Shown piece after piece: positions 21,004-33,508 of a stretch of DNA of 64,000 nucleotides. Position 1 is the stretch's first letter. Each line of letters begins with the position of its first letter. Origin of the DNA: Naegleria lovaniensis (lineage: Eukaryota; Heterolobosea; Eutetramitea; Acrasida; Naegleriidae); assembly GCF_003324165.1 (NCBI RefSeq), contig NW_025407869.1:62001-126000 (forward strand), written 5' to 3'. The translations under genes and the position numbers were made by a program. Below the pieces are notes generated by a model, which saw nothing but the letters and a program-made list of their open reading frames with translations, had not been told where the DNA came from and ran no database searches.

Positions 21004-23007
21004 TTATTCCACCAGCAGCACAAATGCTCCCAAGAAAGCAATGATGACTTTCAATGAGGTCACAAAAGCATTTTCAAAAGCATTCGAGGCCGAGTTGCAA
21101 AAGAAAACTCCAAACAAACATGGTCCTTTAGAAGTGTGTGGAACTTTCTTTGCTGTCTTTTGCCCACACAAAATATCATAACCATTCTTGGGACAGGCAA
21201 CATATCCTTTGAATCCAATTGGCATATTTTCTTTTCTTTCATATTCTTGAGAGGCAGAGCAAGTATATCTACGATCCTGAATGAAGAAAACAAGCAAGCC
21301 ATCTTCACAGGCGTATTTGAAACATCTCGTGTCGACCTCCTTTTGACTTACCAACAAACCAGCAATGTTGCTGTCAAAGCAAGCAGCATCAGCTCCAAAA
21401 TATTCACTGACACTCACTTTAGAAGCGCCCATATCTGAGCATGAAGTGACAGGTTCTATTAAGGGACAATAATCCATCAATGCATCCTGACCTCCTAATC
21501 TAGGGCTACCCGCAATGTGTTCATAATATCCCAAAGCTTGTGTGTGTTGAGTGATGGAGCAGGCACCCTTACTTTTAAAATCATAGGTACATGTTGAGAC
21601 ACTTGAATCTCTGCAAAAATAGCCAGTTTGTGAAGGCGCATCTTGAGACCACTGTTCGCAACGCCCAGTCGCCATTTTACAGCCCATACTCCTTCCCCAT
21701 TGCAATGTAGTGGCTCGCGAAAAATTGGCCTTATACCAACCTGAATCCTCAAAATATGCAAGGGTGAAGGGACTCAAAATCATTTGGTCCTTTCCCAAAC
21801 TTCCAACCATTATTTCATTTCTCATTATTCTCTTTTCCCAATGAGAGAATGCTGTGCCTTGCCCGCCACCTTCCTCCATTTCTATTCCTGTCAGTGTTGG
21901 GCAACCATAGTGACTTTGTCCGACCTCTACTACCTTTGGAGTTTTCAGAATGTTCACGTCTACAGACTGTGACGTTCCATAATTATCTACAAATGTCTTC
22001 TTTGCTGCAACTGCCACTTCGTTGAATGTCATGGTTCTCGACAGAGTACTATTGTAAAATGTACTCATTGCTGCCTGAGAAAAACCCAGTGCATGTAAGG
22101 ACTCGTGAACAAGCACAGTCATTCTCTCTTTGAGCGAGTAGCTCAGGATGGATGGCGACAAATTCAATTGTCCAGCGAGAGGTCGTTTCGTTATGACATC
22201 AGAGGCACATTGTACAGCCCAACCAAGCACACCAGTGTCTGTGGGACGAGCTGTCACGAAAATGATCATGTCAGCGTTGAGACCGTCAAAGCCACGTGTC
22301 TTCAAATCAGAAGGGATTGGCACGCCTCCTCTGGAACCGCATCGAGTCATTGCACTGAAAAACGATGTCAAGTCTCCATCTTTTACAGATCGTGTCTGCA
22401 CCATGAACGAAAGCTCTTGCTTGAGTGATGGTAATAACACATCTCTAACGTTCGTAATAAGAGCATCCGAAATAACTTGTGTCTCTGTACATCTACGCCA
22501 GCAATTCGTGGTTAAAGTTTTCGTATCGCAAGCAGGTGTTCCAGGAAATGGACTCGAAGGTGGCGTATTGATTCCATCCCAGTACCATTGATCCTTCACA
22601 ATGCACGATCGCGACTCCACATCGGTCGAGCCCAAGTAATCTAATCTGAATGCAATTCTCAAATTCGACCAGACTTCCTGTACTGTCGTGGCGGACCGCT
22701 TTCTCTTCCTTAATTCTCGCTCTTGATGAAGAAAACTAGCCTCCATCTGGTAAAAGATGCTTCCGGGAAGATGACTAATTGATCTCTCATATTGCAAAAT
22801 ATCATCATGAACACATTTATGAAAAGGTTCTTCATCGTGTATGACCTTGGGGCCTACTCCTGCCTCTTCCCTAGAAGCAGCGTCAATATCATGATGATGA
22901 GTGGTCGCGGTCGTAAATAACTTGTGAGCCATTACAGCGCCATTCGAGTCGTGATTGCTTGCCCGAAAATATACAATCATTATGAACAGCATGATGATGC
23001 TTCTCAT
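21004..23007 (-). CDS. leishmanolysin-like zinc metallopeptidase (M8)
   Basis: Single exon, 667 residues. A short hydrophobic N-terminus (IIMLFIMIVYF) acts as signal peptide or anchor. The catalytic zinc motif is HESLHALGF with H301, E302 and H305. About 70 residues later comes the family's third-ligand segment FSHWEKRIMRNEIMVG, with the downstream Met used in the M8 Met-turn, so all active-site elements are present. The C-terminal half is Cys-rich, as in secreted M8 enzymes, and the protein ends in a hydrophobic stretch (VIIAFLGAFVLLVE), consistent with a membrane or GPI-type anchor. Family members are cell-surface or secreted endopeptidases that degrade extracellular protein. Nothing here suggests inactivation. 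Confidence 0.93.
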   Translation of the reverse strand: MRSIIMLFIMIVYFRASNHDSNGAVMAHKLFTTATTHHHDIDAASREEAGVGPKVIHDEEPFHKCVHDDILQYERSISHLPGSIFYQMEASFLHQERELRKRKRSATTVQEVWSNLRIAFRLDYLGSTDVESRSCIVKDQWYWDGINTPPSSPFPGTPACDTKTLTTNCWRRCTETQVISDALITNVRDVLLPSLKQELSFMVQTRSVKDGDLTSFFSAMTRCGSRGGVPIPSDLKTRGFDGLNADMIIFVTARPTDTGVLGWAVQCASDVITKRPLAGQLNLSPSILSYSLKERMTVLVHESLHALGFSQAAMSTFYNSTLSRTMTFNEVAVAAKKTFVDNYGTSQSVDVNILKTPKVVEVGQSHYGCPTLTGIEMEEGGGQGTAFSHWEKRIMRNEIMVGSLGKDQMILSPFTLAYFEDSGWYKANFSRATTLQWGRSMGCKMATGRCEQWSQDAPSQTGYFCRDSSVSTCTYDFKSKGACSITQHTQALGYYEHIAGSPRLGGQDALMDYCPLIEPVTSCSDMGASKVSVSEYFGADAACFDSNIAGLLVSQKEVDTRCFKYACEDGLLVFFIQDRRYTCSASQEYERKENMPIGFKGYVACPKNGYDILCGQKTAKKVPHTSKGPCLFGVFFCNSASNAFENAFVTSLKVIIAFLGAFVLLVE

Positions 23008-23205
23008 GATAAAAGAGTCTTTCTTCGTTCCGTTGAGGGTGGTATTAATGGCATCTCTCCTTTACGACTCCATCTTTGGCAATTTAAGGCTTTCATTTTT
23101 TTTTAAGGTGAAATCGATTCGTATTGGAGCTCTCTCACCTTCGTGTTGACACGCGGCACCGAACAAGTGTTCGCTCGAATAAACCAAGTTTTATACAAGG
23201 TCTCA

Positions 23206-26200
23206 TTAGAAAAATAACTTTTTGGGCTTCATCGATCGTTGAGGAGTTGGTGGAGATGACTTGCTGGGAAGTGAAGGAGAGGATGGAAACTGTGTGGTCA
23301 TCATCTTCTTAATTGGAGAAATTCCTGGCAATGCTGACACCGATGAATGATGGGAGAGTGTTTTTGATGGAGTCTGTTGTGAAGATGGTAGTGGTGAACG
23401 TTGTTGTGGACTTGGTTGGAATGGCGAGAATATTCCTCCTCTGTTGTTCTCGTTGGATCTTTTTGGACTTTTCTGTGACCATTGTTGCCGCTGTTGGGCA
23501 TATTGCAAATGCAACAACTCTTCTTCATGTTCTTGAGAATGTTCCAAAACGCTTGAAAATTCTTCATTCCATTCAAAGAGACCCTGCTCGGCATAGTGTG
23601 AAAAGAAACCACTTGTGTATTTTTCACAAAGTGCTTCAATGAGAGAGGGCCCAACGGAATCATGACCATTGTGAAATGGATTAATACTTGAAGTGTTGCT
23701 GTTCGTATCAAACTCGTATCGTGCATGAATTCTCTTGAAAAGCAACACCTCCTTCGCCAACTCATACGGCGTGCACTCTAAAATGTGGGGTGATTGATCG
23801 ATATGGTCATCCGAATGAAGGCGACTGTAATGCAAATCCTGTAAAACATCTGGCCCATATTTCTCCAGTTCTATCTTGAGTAGTTGATCTTGCTTGTCAA
23901 GTAAGGGCCATTCATCACTCATGTTTGGTATCTCCTTTGTCATGGGAATTCTAATGTGTGAATGATTAAATGTTCCCAATAAGAGCTGTAAAAAGGATAA
24001 ATCTCGCAGATAGGCAACAGATGCAAATTGTCGATCGACACATCTTCTAAACTCTCCAGATGATCTCATTAAATCCATAAAAGCATGCCATGACACTTTG
24101 AATAATTCACATTCAATGTATGGAGCAGTATTGTTTTGTTCATCACTGCTACTGCATTCCATAATGGAGGATCTTCTTTCTATTAACAATGCTTGAAGCA
24201 ACACATAAAACAAACAGCTATAAATTTCTCTCTTCATACCATTTTCTGATAAGCTTGAAGCAAAGGATTGGTTGAGTGACATCATGTCTACACTGGGTCG
24301 ATGCTGCCACAACGCCGATGCTGACGTCATACTCAAACTACCTGCACTGTTCGTTTTTTGAAGTCTTTCGTTCTCAAATAGGTTTAACATGGCATCACAA
24401 CTGTTTTCTGTCAACAATGCATATAGAGCATTACAAATTGATTGAGTCAACAAGCAAACCATTTTCTTGTGTGAAAAATCATTTCCAAAATTTCCATCCA
24501 CATAATGCATGACATGGTTATGAAGAATGAGAAGGAGAATTTGTGGTGCGTGATCATCCAAAAACATGTCTCTATAGTTAAACAATGTGAAACAATTCTT
24601 TTGGTTCACAATTTCTCCTAGAACTTGTTCATTGAATTGAGAAGCATCCTCTGCAATTGGCAAGTCGCACATGGTCATGTCTTGAGAAATGCTACTCTTG
24701 TAAGCGATTTTTCGGGCTCCTAGATCTATCAACTGAATTACTTCATTTTGCAATTCAATATCGCTACATGTTCTGAGAGCTTGTATTAAATTTTCTGGTA
24801 ATAATCTTTCAATTCTGTTGCAAGAATTTAAAATGTCGAAGATGTAATTGTTGTGAAGAAGGAGTCTCAACAGACAAAGGGCAGTGCGAGCAATGGGTAG
24901 ATTGAGAGTAGTATGAGCGCTTGTGACTGTATCACCATAGCTGTCTCTTGAAACGGACAAGCTCAAAATATCAAACACTGTAGTTTCATTCCAATGGAGT
25001 TCAGAATAAGACATATTAAATGCGAATATTAAGCTGAACGTAAATGATGCATTGGAAAGCGAAGAGGCAATCGAGTCCAATTCTTTTCTATCGCACGACG
25101 ACGCTTCGTGAACATCCTGTTGTGACGACAAAATGTTCTCTGCGTGCTCGTCTAATGAGCCAGTAATTTTCTCAACAATAGACTGAATCATATGAAGCAG
25201 CGCATACACATAATCTTTGAACGCTTGAAAATGTTTCAAAGATAGTCTCAACAACTCACTTGCAACCTGAAACGTATGAAATTCATTCAGCAATAATGAA
25301 ATGAGAGATCTATATGGTGATTTAAGACTCAAAAGTTCAATACATTTCACAACTCTACACCCAATTTCATGGTTATTGTACAATGTGATGGAACGAAAAT
25401 GTCTCACTTGTGTCAGAATTTCCAAATCAGATTGGAGCTTTCTCGTGCAAAGCTTTAAACACTCTGCTACATTGAGAGGAGACAAAGGAATTATATCCAC
25501 ATGATTTTCTATAATGTCCATATATTTGTATAATCGCTGAAATCCCTTAAAGTTTGCACAATTTGTGGCTGATGTGTTATCTTGCAGTGAGGTGAATAAT
25601 GATGGTAACTGAAAGCCAATGTAGTAGGAGCTTTATGACGGCCAAGAGGTAATGATGATCCAGTTTCGCTTGTATGTACTTACTGTTCGTCAAGATGGTC
25701 TTGTAAATGTTTCAAAACCAAGCTGTCTTCTTTCACATCAGAAGGGTTTTCACATGTTTCAACTAGTTCTCTCAATTCATCAAGATACTCTACAATTTTG
25801 TCTCGATACCAGTCACAATGATACACGTTGCATAATGCGAGACACGATCTAGCCTTCACAATTGTCTTCTCGAGCACTGAAATTTCTTTCAAATCAACAA
25901 CTTGTTGCGCTAAAGTACTTTGATCACTTCCCTTCTCACGTTTCAAGTTTTCAATTTTGGAAATTAGTTCTTTTCTTTCATGAATTTGCTTTTCCAACTC
26001 ATCCACTTCTTCTTGTAGGAGCTCAAGCTCTCTCTGCTCTCTTTGTTTCGTTTTTTTAATTGTAAAAATTTTCTTTTTGCTTTCAGGAGGTGAGATTGGA
26101 GTTGGGATAGGAATGTTAGTTATTATTATATCTGGCGATATAACCTCCATGGATGGGTCTGCAGTTGGTATTTCGTGTTGAGAGGTGTTGGTACTTAGCA

Positions 26201-28090
26201 GCACGTCATTCGTGTGGTCTCCAAACTCATTCATTGCCTTATCAAGCACATGAACATCCAATTTAACATCAGACATGACTGATAGAATTTGTCTCTTAAA
26301 GTCCACAATCTCAGGTAAATAGCTGACAATTCTCTGTTTATATATGTAATCGTCATGAATATTCGAGTTGAGACAAAAAACATAGGACAGGGCAGATTTT
26401 TCGAAGAGGCTCATGTACGCAAAATCATTAGTGAAAGTGGAAATGTTGCCAAATTTTGATTCAAATAACTGCTTAATCATTTCAGTCATGGTCATTTTGA
26501 TAAGGTTAAACTGTTGAGAATTTTCTGAGGTGTCTTCTAGCGGATTCAGAGCACTTGTCTTGTCAACCATTAGGTTCGTCATGGATTTGTGTTGTCTTTT
26601 TCGTTCTCTAAATTTTTGAAATTTTTCTAGATGATTCTTGTGTATCAAGGATTGTCGATGATCCGACATGTCAAAGGTTTTCTCTGCATCAGTTTGATAA
26701 CTATTCACAAGCTCAATAAGTAGATATTGATTTTCTAGTAGTAATTCTGGTGGAATGCCCTGTGTTTCATCATATCCTCCCCGTACTGACTGTAACATTT
26801 GAACAAGATAATCGTTCACTTTCATTTGAAACCATTGAAATAGGGTATTATACAATTGGTTCACAATGGTTTTCAATAAGGTGATCTGTTCTTTTATATT
26901 CAATTCTTGCATCTTTGGAATCCATGATATATCTTGAAATGGAAAAATCATCTTCCACTCTTCTTGTGATATGGATTCATGTATTGCTTCATTGTTTGAG
27001 TCATGTTTGTCGTGACACGCAAAATAATAATACAATTGTTTGAGCGAAAGAATCGAGATAAGGCAATCAAAGAAGTGAATTCGTTCTTCACTAGAGTCAA
27101 GCACATTATTAAAGCATCTTAATAATTCGTTTGCACCAGACGTCACCACGTTTTGGTAATCAGTGAATGGATTATCACCATTGGAGGTTACACAATTTCT
27201 CGGCACAAGTGTCTCTTGTTTTACAGTATTATTAGCAAGTCGTTTAAAGTCGTCATGATTCGACCACAAAAAACTCCAAATCGCCATGTTACCAGGGTCG
27301 GAGCATGTCTCCTCATTCCTCTCCACCTTGTTGTCATATCCCACGCCAGGGGTATCAAATCTTCCAATGGTTCAAAAAAGATCGAGAGAAATCGATACAA
27401 CTCTCTAATTTGAGATGGTAAGGACTGTTGCAATTCTTGAGCTGCTTTGCAGTAAGGTTCGCTCGAAAATGAAACTGCTCTATTCGCTACTGGTATTCCA
27501 TATGAAGAAGAGGCAGTTAAAATAGAATTCGGCTCATGACTGGACCAGCTTCCAGTAGTACTGTTGGACGACGATGTTGTGGATGCATCCACATTCTTAA
27601 TGGTATCACGATCATCATTCTTCAGCCTAATCCAAAACAAGCTCAGCAATTCGAGGCATACCAAAACTTCTGAAATGAGCTCTCCTTTTCGTGAATTGGT
27701 AGGCATAGTTTTCCCTTTGATTGACTGCATCAGGGTTTGAGTGGTCTGAACATGAGTCTCTAAATCCGAGCATTTCAAGAAGAGAGGATTCAATACTGCC
27801 GTTTTCGTCCACTCAATAAAAGACTCGCTACCCGTGAAATAACGAAAATGAAATTCAGACTCGGAAGGTGAGGAGTGATGATAATTGGATGGAGTAAGTT
27901 GTTTCTTCGTATGATGAGTATTGTTTGGAGTGTCGTTATTGTTCGGGAGTAAACTCTTTCGGAAGAGATTTCTTTCAATCACCAAGTGAGTAACCTTTAA
28001 TCTTTTCAGGAATATGACAAGCTTATCAATATTGGACATGACCTCTTCTTCATTGATGATGCATTCTTGCCCGATACTATTGTTGGTCAT
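23206..28090 (-). CDS. large alpha-helical protein of unknown family
   Basis: Three-exon model: 28090-27293, 27212-25684, 25630-23206; introns of 80 nt (GTAACA...AAGAG) and 53 nt (GTAAGT...AAAG), phases 0 and 2; 1583 residues. The two introns merge three long open frames that would otherwise look like separate genes. Most of the protein is Leu-rich helical sequence, like a solenoid, with Ser/Thr/Asn-rich loops. A short coiled coil (QREQRELELLQEEVDELEK) lies around residue 690. The C-terminal 100 residues are Gln/Pro/Ser-rich, with SP motifs, ending KPKKLFF. There is no signal peptide, membrane segment or enzyme motif. Large nucleoporins and trafficking scaffolds have this look, but no motif decides it. 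The first intron's acceptor is the least certain part of the model. Confidence 0.7.
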
Positions 28091-28155
28091 TTTCTTTTGA
28101 TTAACGAATTCAAAGCTAACAAGAAAAGATATTTCCTTTTAAATCGAGAAGGTGC

Positions 28156-28199
28156 AATTACTGTTCACCGATGAACAGTAATTAAAGGACGGGTCCTTT
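28156..28199. repeat. two adjacent perfect hairpins in an intergenic spacer
   Basis: First: AATTACTGTTCA (28156-28167), loop CCGA, then the exact reverse complement (28172-28183), a 12-bp perfect stem. Immediately after: AAAGGAC (28184-28190), loop GG, GTCCTTT (28193-28199), a 7-bp perfect stem. Both lie in the 180-bp spacer between the EML gene 3' end and the start of the unknown large gene, both read from the minus strand. They could act in 3' processing of the first transcript or in the promoter or 5' leader of the second. Function unknown. Confidence 0.8.
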
Positions 28200-28270
28200 T
28201 AAATCCAAACAAAGCATCGGAGCATATGGTGTGTGAATGACATTTTTTATGTTCTTCCAAAAAGTTTCGC

Positions 28271-30324
28271 TTACACAATTCTCCACTGACAAATGGTAAT
28301 GTCAGCACCTCCTGCACTTAATAAGTGTTTGCCATCTGACGTGAATCGAACGTTGGTCACATGAGAACAGTGTCCCAAATATTGCTCGCTTTGCGGATGA
28401 ACACTCGCTGTTGGATAGTGGAACAAAGTGACCGTACCAAGATCGTCAGCACTGGCCAACAGTTGCTTGCCATAGTAAACATCAACAGCATTAATGTCTG
28501 TTCCGTCCATATCAGATTTCCAAACACCTCTAACTTTCCATCCTAGTGTACAACTAACAGTATGCCAATCAACATCTTCCATATTGACACCATTTTTGAC
28601 AACCTGCTTTCCTGTTGTCATGTCCCAAAGCAACACTTCATAGTCACCACTGTTGCTTCTTAACAAATTTCCGTCACAGCTAAAGTCAATGTGTGTGACA
28701 AAACTTGTATGTCCAACAAGTTTGTATTTCAAACTATAGTCAGAGGTGTTCAAAATGTAGATGAAATTGTCATGAGAACCGAGAGCCAGTAATGAGCCAT
28801 CTGGAGAGTATTGCATTGCTGCAACTTCTTCAGCTGCTCTCTTTTCATTGACCAAAGGCTGAGAAGCAATGGAAGTGCCATCAAAATTGAAAACAAATAA
28901 CGTTCCATGTTTTGTGGCAGTGGCTATGTGTGACTTTTCAGGTGAAAATGCAACACTTCGCAGCTCTCCTTTGTTGGTGACTTTAACTTGTTGTACATGT
29001 TTATGTGTGGAAACATCCCACATAATCAATCTTCCGTCATCGGCCGCACTAAGGAATAATTTGGATCCTGGTATCACGCACAGGCCCCATAATTCATCAT
29101 CTTTCTCTGCAACATGTGACACAAGCAATACTTCAACTCGTGTCTTGTTCGAGATTTTAACCAAATCTCCATTGCCACGAGTAGCATATACCACATCAGA
29201 CTCAATGTTGGAGGGCACAACACTTTGGATTGGATCAACTAAATTAAGCGATGCAACTTGTCTAAACAAGTGTACACCCTCAACTTGCTCTGATGTAAAC
29301 TCCCACCAAATAATCTTAAGAGAGAATTATATTTTTGAGCGAAAAATTCATGGATCAGTGCAAAATACAAACCTTTCCATCTCTGCCGCCAGTAATAAAA
29401 CCATTCTGCGTTCTGTAACTGGTATAGCATGCACCAGAGTGAGCATCTTTCTTATACACAAGCTTGTTTCCAAAAAACGCATATAGAGATCCATCCTTGA
29501 CTCCACAAATGGGGTTTCCAGATGGATCGTAGCATGTACAATACACAGTTTGACCAACTCCTCTTGGAGAAAAAACAGCCTGACGAGCTTGAAGGCCATT
29601 GTTAACCTCAAAGAATTTTGCTGAATTCTTTCCACACAACAAAATTTTAGAATCATCTGGACTAAAACTTAAATCATAAACGTCACCAGAATGTGCTTTA
29701 CATGATCCTAACAATGTTTGAGACTGCCACTCATAAACAACAAGAGTTGAATTCATAATGTCTCCACCAACTTGAACACGCTCAGTATAATTTTGAAAAA
29801 TTCTACCTTACAAACATACCAGCTGCTAATTTGGTTCCATCTTTTGAAAAACACAAATCAATGACACCAGCATTCTTGAAATGGTGGAAAGTCTCCAAGA
29901 CAGCAACTGGTTCACTTGTCGCAGAGCTGCTCCAAACAAAAATGTCATTCTTTCTGCCAATTTGACCTGTTGCAAACAGATCACCATTCGGACTTCATGA
30001 AATACAAACACGACAATGAATAGCATGCAGAGATATCACTTACTGTTTTGCAATACAAACAACATCATCGGTATGCTTGTTGAAAATCTGTTGCGTATTA
30101 TTTTCAATGTCAAGCACCACACCACATCCAGCTGCAGGGTACACCAATCTACCCTTATTATTCATATGCAAAATATTTCCTCTGCATCCTCTCTTACTAC
30201 ACCCATGAATGAACTCCAATTCCAATCGGGATCCAGGCGGAGCTGCCCTTAATTCCGAATGATTGCTTGGAGGAGGAATGGTAGTTTTCAAAAAACGTGG
30301 ATGATGATCAGCACTTGTAATCAT
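28271..30324 (-). CDS. EML (echinoderm microtubule-associated protein-like) HELP/WD40 protein
   Basis: Four-exon model: 30324-30044, 29992-29820, 29770-29373, 29314-28271; introns of 51, 49 and 58 nt, phases 2, 1 and 0; 631 residues. Exon 1 carries a HELP-type motif (RLELEFIHG, GRLVYPAAGCGVVLD, FNKHTDDVVCIA) characteristic of EML/EMAP proteins. The rest is a tandem WD40 propeller, with blades such as GDVYDLSFSPDDSKIL, YILNTSDY, VLLWDMTTG and DITICQWRIV. EML proteins bind tubulin through the HELP-WD40 (TAPE) fold and regulate microtubules. The N-terminal trimerisation coiled coil of animal EML1-4 is missing, so it resembles the short EML5/6-type unit, with a single TAPE module. It diverges from the 2OG oxygenase gene. 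Confidence 0.88.
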
Positions 30325-30735
30325 GGTGGTGGATATGATATGAATTAATACAACAACTCAAGAAAAGTTCAATAAGGTGCCTTGTTGGAACGTTTGAAAA
30401 ACTGTAAATTTTTTTCTTAAATTTTCTTCTTTACGAGTTCATGCTGCATGCAGTGAGAGACGAACAAATTCTTCCGAAGATGATGATGGCCATAGAGTCA
30501 ATTCATTTTACAATTTTCCCAACGTGTTCCATCATCCAACATCAAGCACAAATCCAATGGTAATCCTAGCCGAGTGTTACCAGGTCAGTACCACTCTCCA
30601 GAATTGACCAAAATCGCGTGGTTGACCAAAATCCACAAAAGTCAAAAACTCAGCAACAATTCGTTGAAGATTTTTTTTTCGATAACCTTTCAAAAAAACG
30701 AGACGACATCATCCTCACACTCTCTCAAAAACAAA
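30325..30735. other. divergent promoter region (EML / 2OG oxygenase)
   Basis: About 410 bp between two divergent ATGs. It contains A-rich tracts, a TGCATGCA palindrome (30443-30450), and a pyrimidine/CA-rich leader just before ATG 30736. No clear TATA box or ORF is seen. Confidence 0.45.
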
Positions 30736-32796
30736 ATGGAAGTCCTCCCTATTGTTGATATTACTGAATATTTGAACGGAAATGTTAGACAAGAAGATAT
30801 TGATTTGGTCCGAAAATCATTTGTTGAAACTTCTTGTTTGATTCGTAGGTATTTCATATTCTTGTGGAATGAATTTATTGAATTTCGAGTATTTTCATGA
30901 TGCTTGTTCATCATCATTAATCATTTCGTCATCATGATGATGAATAGTCCGCGACCCTCGTGTCACTTTTGAGAAAGCAGCTTCGTTTTTAGATTTGATG
31001 GAAGACTATTATGCTCAACCAACTGAAGTCAAAATGAAAGATGTTCACCCAGAGTGGTCCTATCAGGTATGTTTGTTCGTGGCATCATTATCTTTTTCAA
31101 TAATTTTGTTTCGATGGAAATCATGCTCATTGACGTATGGTCATGCTTTTTGTCAATTATGAACATTTAATTATGAATATTCCAATGATGACAATACGTT
31201 ATTGACCTATTATTGTTACGGTGTGTGCTTGCATTGTCATGAATGGTGCTGACGACCGCTCAAAATGTTGTTGCCTCTGATTGCATTTTGTGAACACAAA
31301 GATTGGAGCAACACCCGAGATGACAGAACGTCCAAGAGACAATACCGAATATATTGTCACCAAGTTGAAAGATAACTTGGAAAGTCAACCAACGTACGTA
31401 CAGTTTTTTTCCAAAGTTTCAGAAACTTCTCACACACCACGGATTGCTTGCTCGGGTAAAACACCAACAACAACAACTGTAAATTGTATACAACAACAAC
31501 ATTTACATCTGGACCTTCGAAATGGTATCAATTTTGGTGTGACCACCTTTTGGTCACAAAATTTCCGAGCCCAAACGTTTGCACTACTATGTTGACCCTT
31601 CACAATTTATGGCTGTTAAATGCTATTTCAATATTGTGGCCTGTTGTACCGTGAAATCTATTTCCATCGATCCAAATTTTACGTATATGGAATAATTGAA
31701 ACATCATACTTGTTTTGGCTCGTCGCAACATTACTTTCCTTTTATAATTCGTATTAATGTGTGTGAAAATCTTGTAGACCAACCAAGGGCAAGGACCCCA
31801 AATGGTATGTTAGCTCACATTTCAAATATATGAAATTAATAATTTACCCATTCCTTGTCGTTTGTGACCATAATGATATTTATTTGGTGTGATCCACTGA
31901 TATTCGTATACGAACAACGTTAGGAGATTTTTCCATCCATATGGCAAAACAAATCCAAACACAAAATTCCCATCCCTCAATCAACCCAATGTCGTTCCTG
32001 AGGCTTTTGCTGATCGATGGATTTCCATGATGGTAAGTCCTTATTGATTTGGTGGATACATGAATTCATTTACTGTTTTATTTGTTGGAATGTATATATC
32101 GAACATTTCTTGTATCTCTCTCTGTAAATTGCACGCACTCCATAACATTTTGTATACACACATTGAAATCATTCACGACGGCAATATTACTATGCATATG
32201 AATGGACGATTCACCACAAATAGGATGGTTGGGCTGAATGCATGATTACCGCAGTGAGAAGCGTTTCAGAATTGTTGGCTATGGGTCTTGGTCTTGAGAA
32301 GAATGCTTTCACGAACAAGCTCGAGTATGGTCGTCATTTACTTGCACCAACTGGCAGTGATCTCAACAAGTATGGAGAATTGGGAACTGTTCTTGCTGGA
32401 TTCCACTTTGATCTTAATTACATTACCATTCACTCTGCAAGCAAATACCCTGGTTTGTTCATTTGGTTGAGAAATGGTAAGAAATTACAAGTCAAAGTTC
32501 CTAAGGGATGTCTCTTGCTTCAAGCAGGTAAACAATTGGAATGGATGACTGGTGGTCTCATTGAATCTGGTATGCATGAAGTTGTTGTGATTCAAGATAC
32601 TCTGGATGCCATGAAGAGACAACAAGAATTAGGCCGACCTTTATGGAGAGTCTCTTCAACTTTATTCTCACACATTGCCAGCGATGAAAATATTGCTCCA
32701 TTGAAGGAAGAGTGGAAATCTGAAAAGTATCCAGATATTTTGTGTGGAGATTATGTGGTGTCAGAATTGAAGGCAATCAATCTAGGACGTCAATAA
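30736..32796 (+). CDS. 2-oxoglutarate/Fe(II)-dependent oxygenase, isopenicillin N synthase-like
   Basis: Six-exon model: 30736-30844, 30948-31066, 31302-31393, 31778-31804, 31924-32032, 32224-32796; phases 1, 0, 2, 2, 0; 342 residues. Exon 4 is only 27 nt. The N-terminal domain is recognisable (LPIVDITEYLNG, then LILRDPRVTFEKAASFLDLM). In exon 6 the jelly-roll core has GFHFDLNYITIHSAS, giving the HxD iron ligands, and IESGMHEVVV, giving the distal His. The 2-oxoglutarate-binding Arg is probably in GRPLWRVSS. Such enzymes hydroxylate or oxidise small molecules with O2; the substrate here cannot be told. No targeting sequence. The intron-rich structure contrasts with the mostly single-exon neighbours. 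Confidence 0.85.
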
Positions 32797-33334
32797 TTGT
32801 TTACAATTCGAAGAATTTTCTACTTTATTATTACGTTAGCAAACTTTGTATTTTTGTATGATACAATTGGTCCATCCACACAAGTGTTGTATGACAAATA
32901 CCCGCACCAGTCCATTAAAAGATTATGAGGATCTTTAACATGTTGTTCTTATAATATGTGAACTCCCGTACATCAGGTGTCTACACTAATTTCATTCCCT
33001 TCTTTGTGGTTGCAATTTCGAAATCGATAATAAAATATTGATAAAAACATGCCGGCACTCCATCTCATGAAGTAACTTTCACAAAAAGCATTTCTAACAT
33101 TTTGGTTCCTTCAGCAAACCCCGAACCAAAAACCCTAATTAAAGACGGTGAATGCTGTTTTTGCAGCAATTTTCCATGTTTACAATGGACATTCAACAAC
33201 AGAGAGTCTCTTCACCTAAAACAAAACAAGAAGTGAGCGTGTCTATCTTGCCTTTAAACTGCCTCTAATTGATCCCACATTGTATTGTCTCTAAATCAAG
33301 ACCTCCCATTGATCAAACAAGCCCTTGTGAGGAC
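32797..33334. other. intergenic
   Basis: About 540 bp after the oxygenase stop. AT-rich at first, with A-rich stretches that could serve 3' processing. It then leads into the upstream ORF at 33335. No RNA gene or repeat is recognised. Confidence 0.4.
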
Positions 33335-33508
33335 ATGATGAAAGGAGAAGTCAAAAACCTATTGTGTGACGCAATGCCAAAAAAAGCATTCTCTTTTTTA
33401 AAGATGGACGAGTGGATTTCATTATTAATTTCCCTTTGTCACCAACACATCATTGGACCAAGTTCTTTTTCAAAAAGAAATAGTGAATCAATACAACAAG
33501 TCGCGTAA
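33335..33508 (+). CDS. possible upstream ORF abutting the next gene (TAATG overlap)
   Basis: A 57-codon frame (MMKGEVKNLLCDAMPKKAF...) ends in TAA at 33506-33508, whose last A is the first base of the next gene's ATG (33508). It is probably in the 5' leader of that gene. It could be a regulatory uORF or chance. There is no homology. Confidence 0.25.
   Translation: MMKGEVKNLLCDAMPKKAFSFLKMDEWISLLISLCHQHIIGPSSFSKRNSESIQQVA

Noticed and set aside
28869-29486. 205-codon plus-strand ORF opposite EML
   Set aside because: It lies wholly antisense to well-supported WD40 exons and has no homology.
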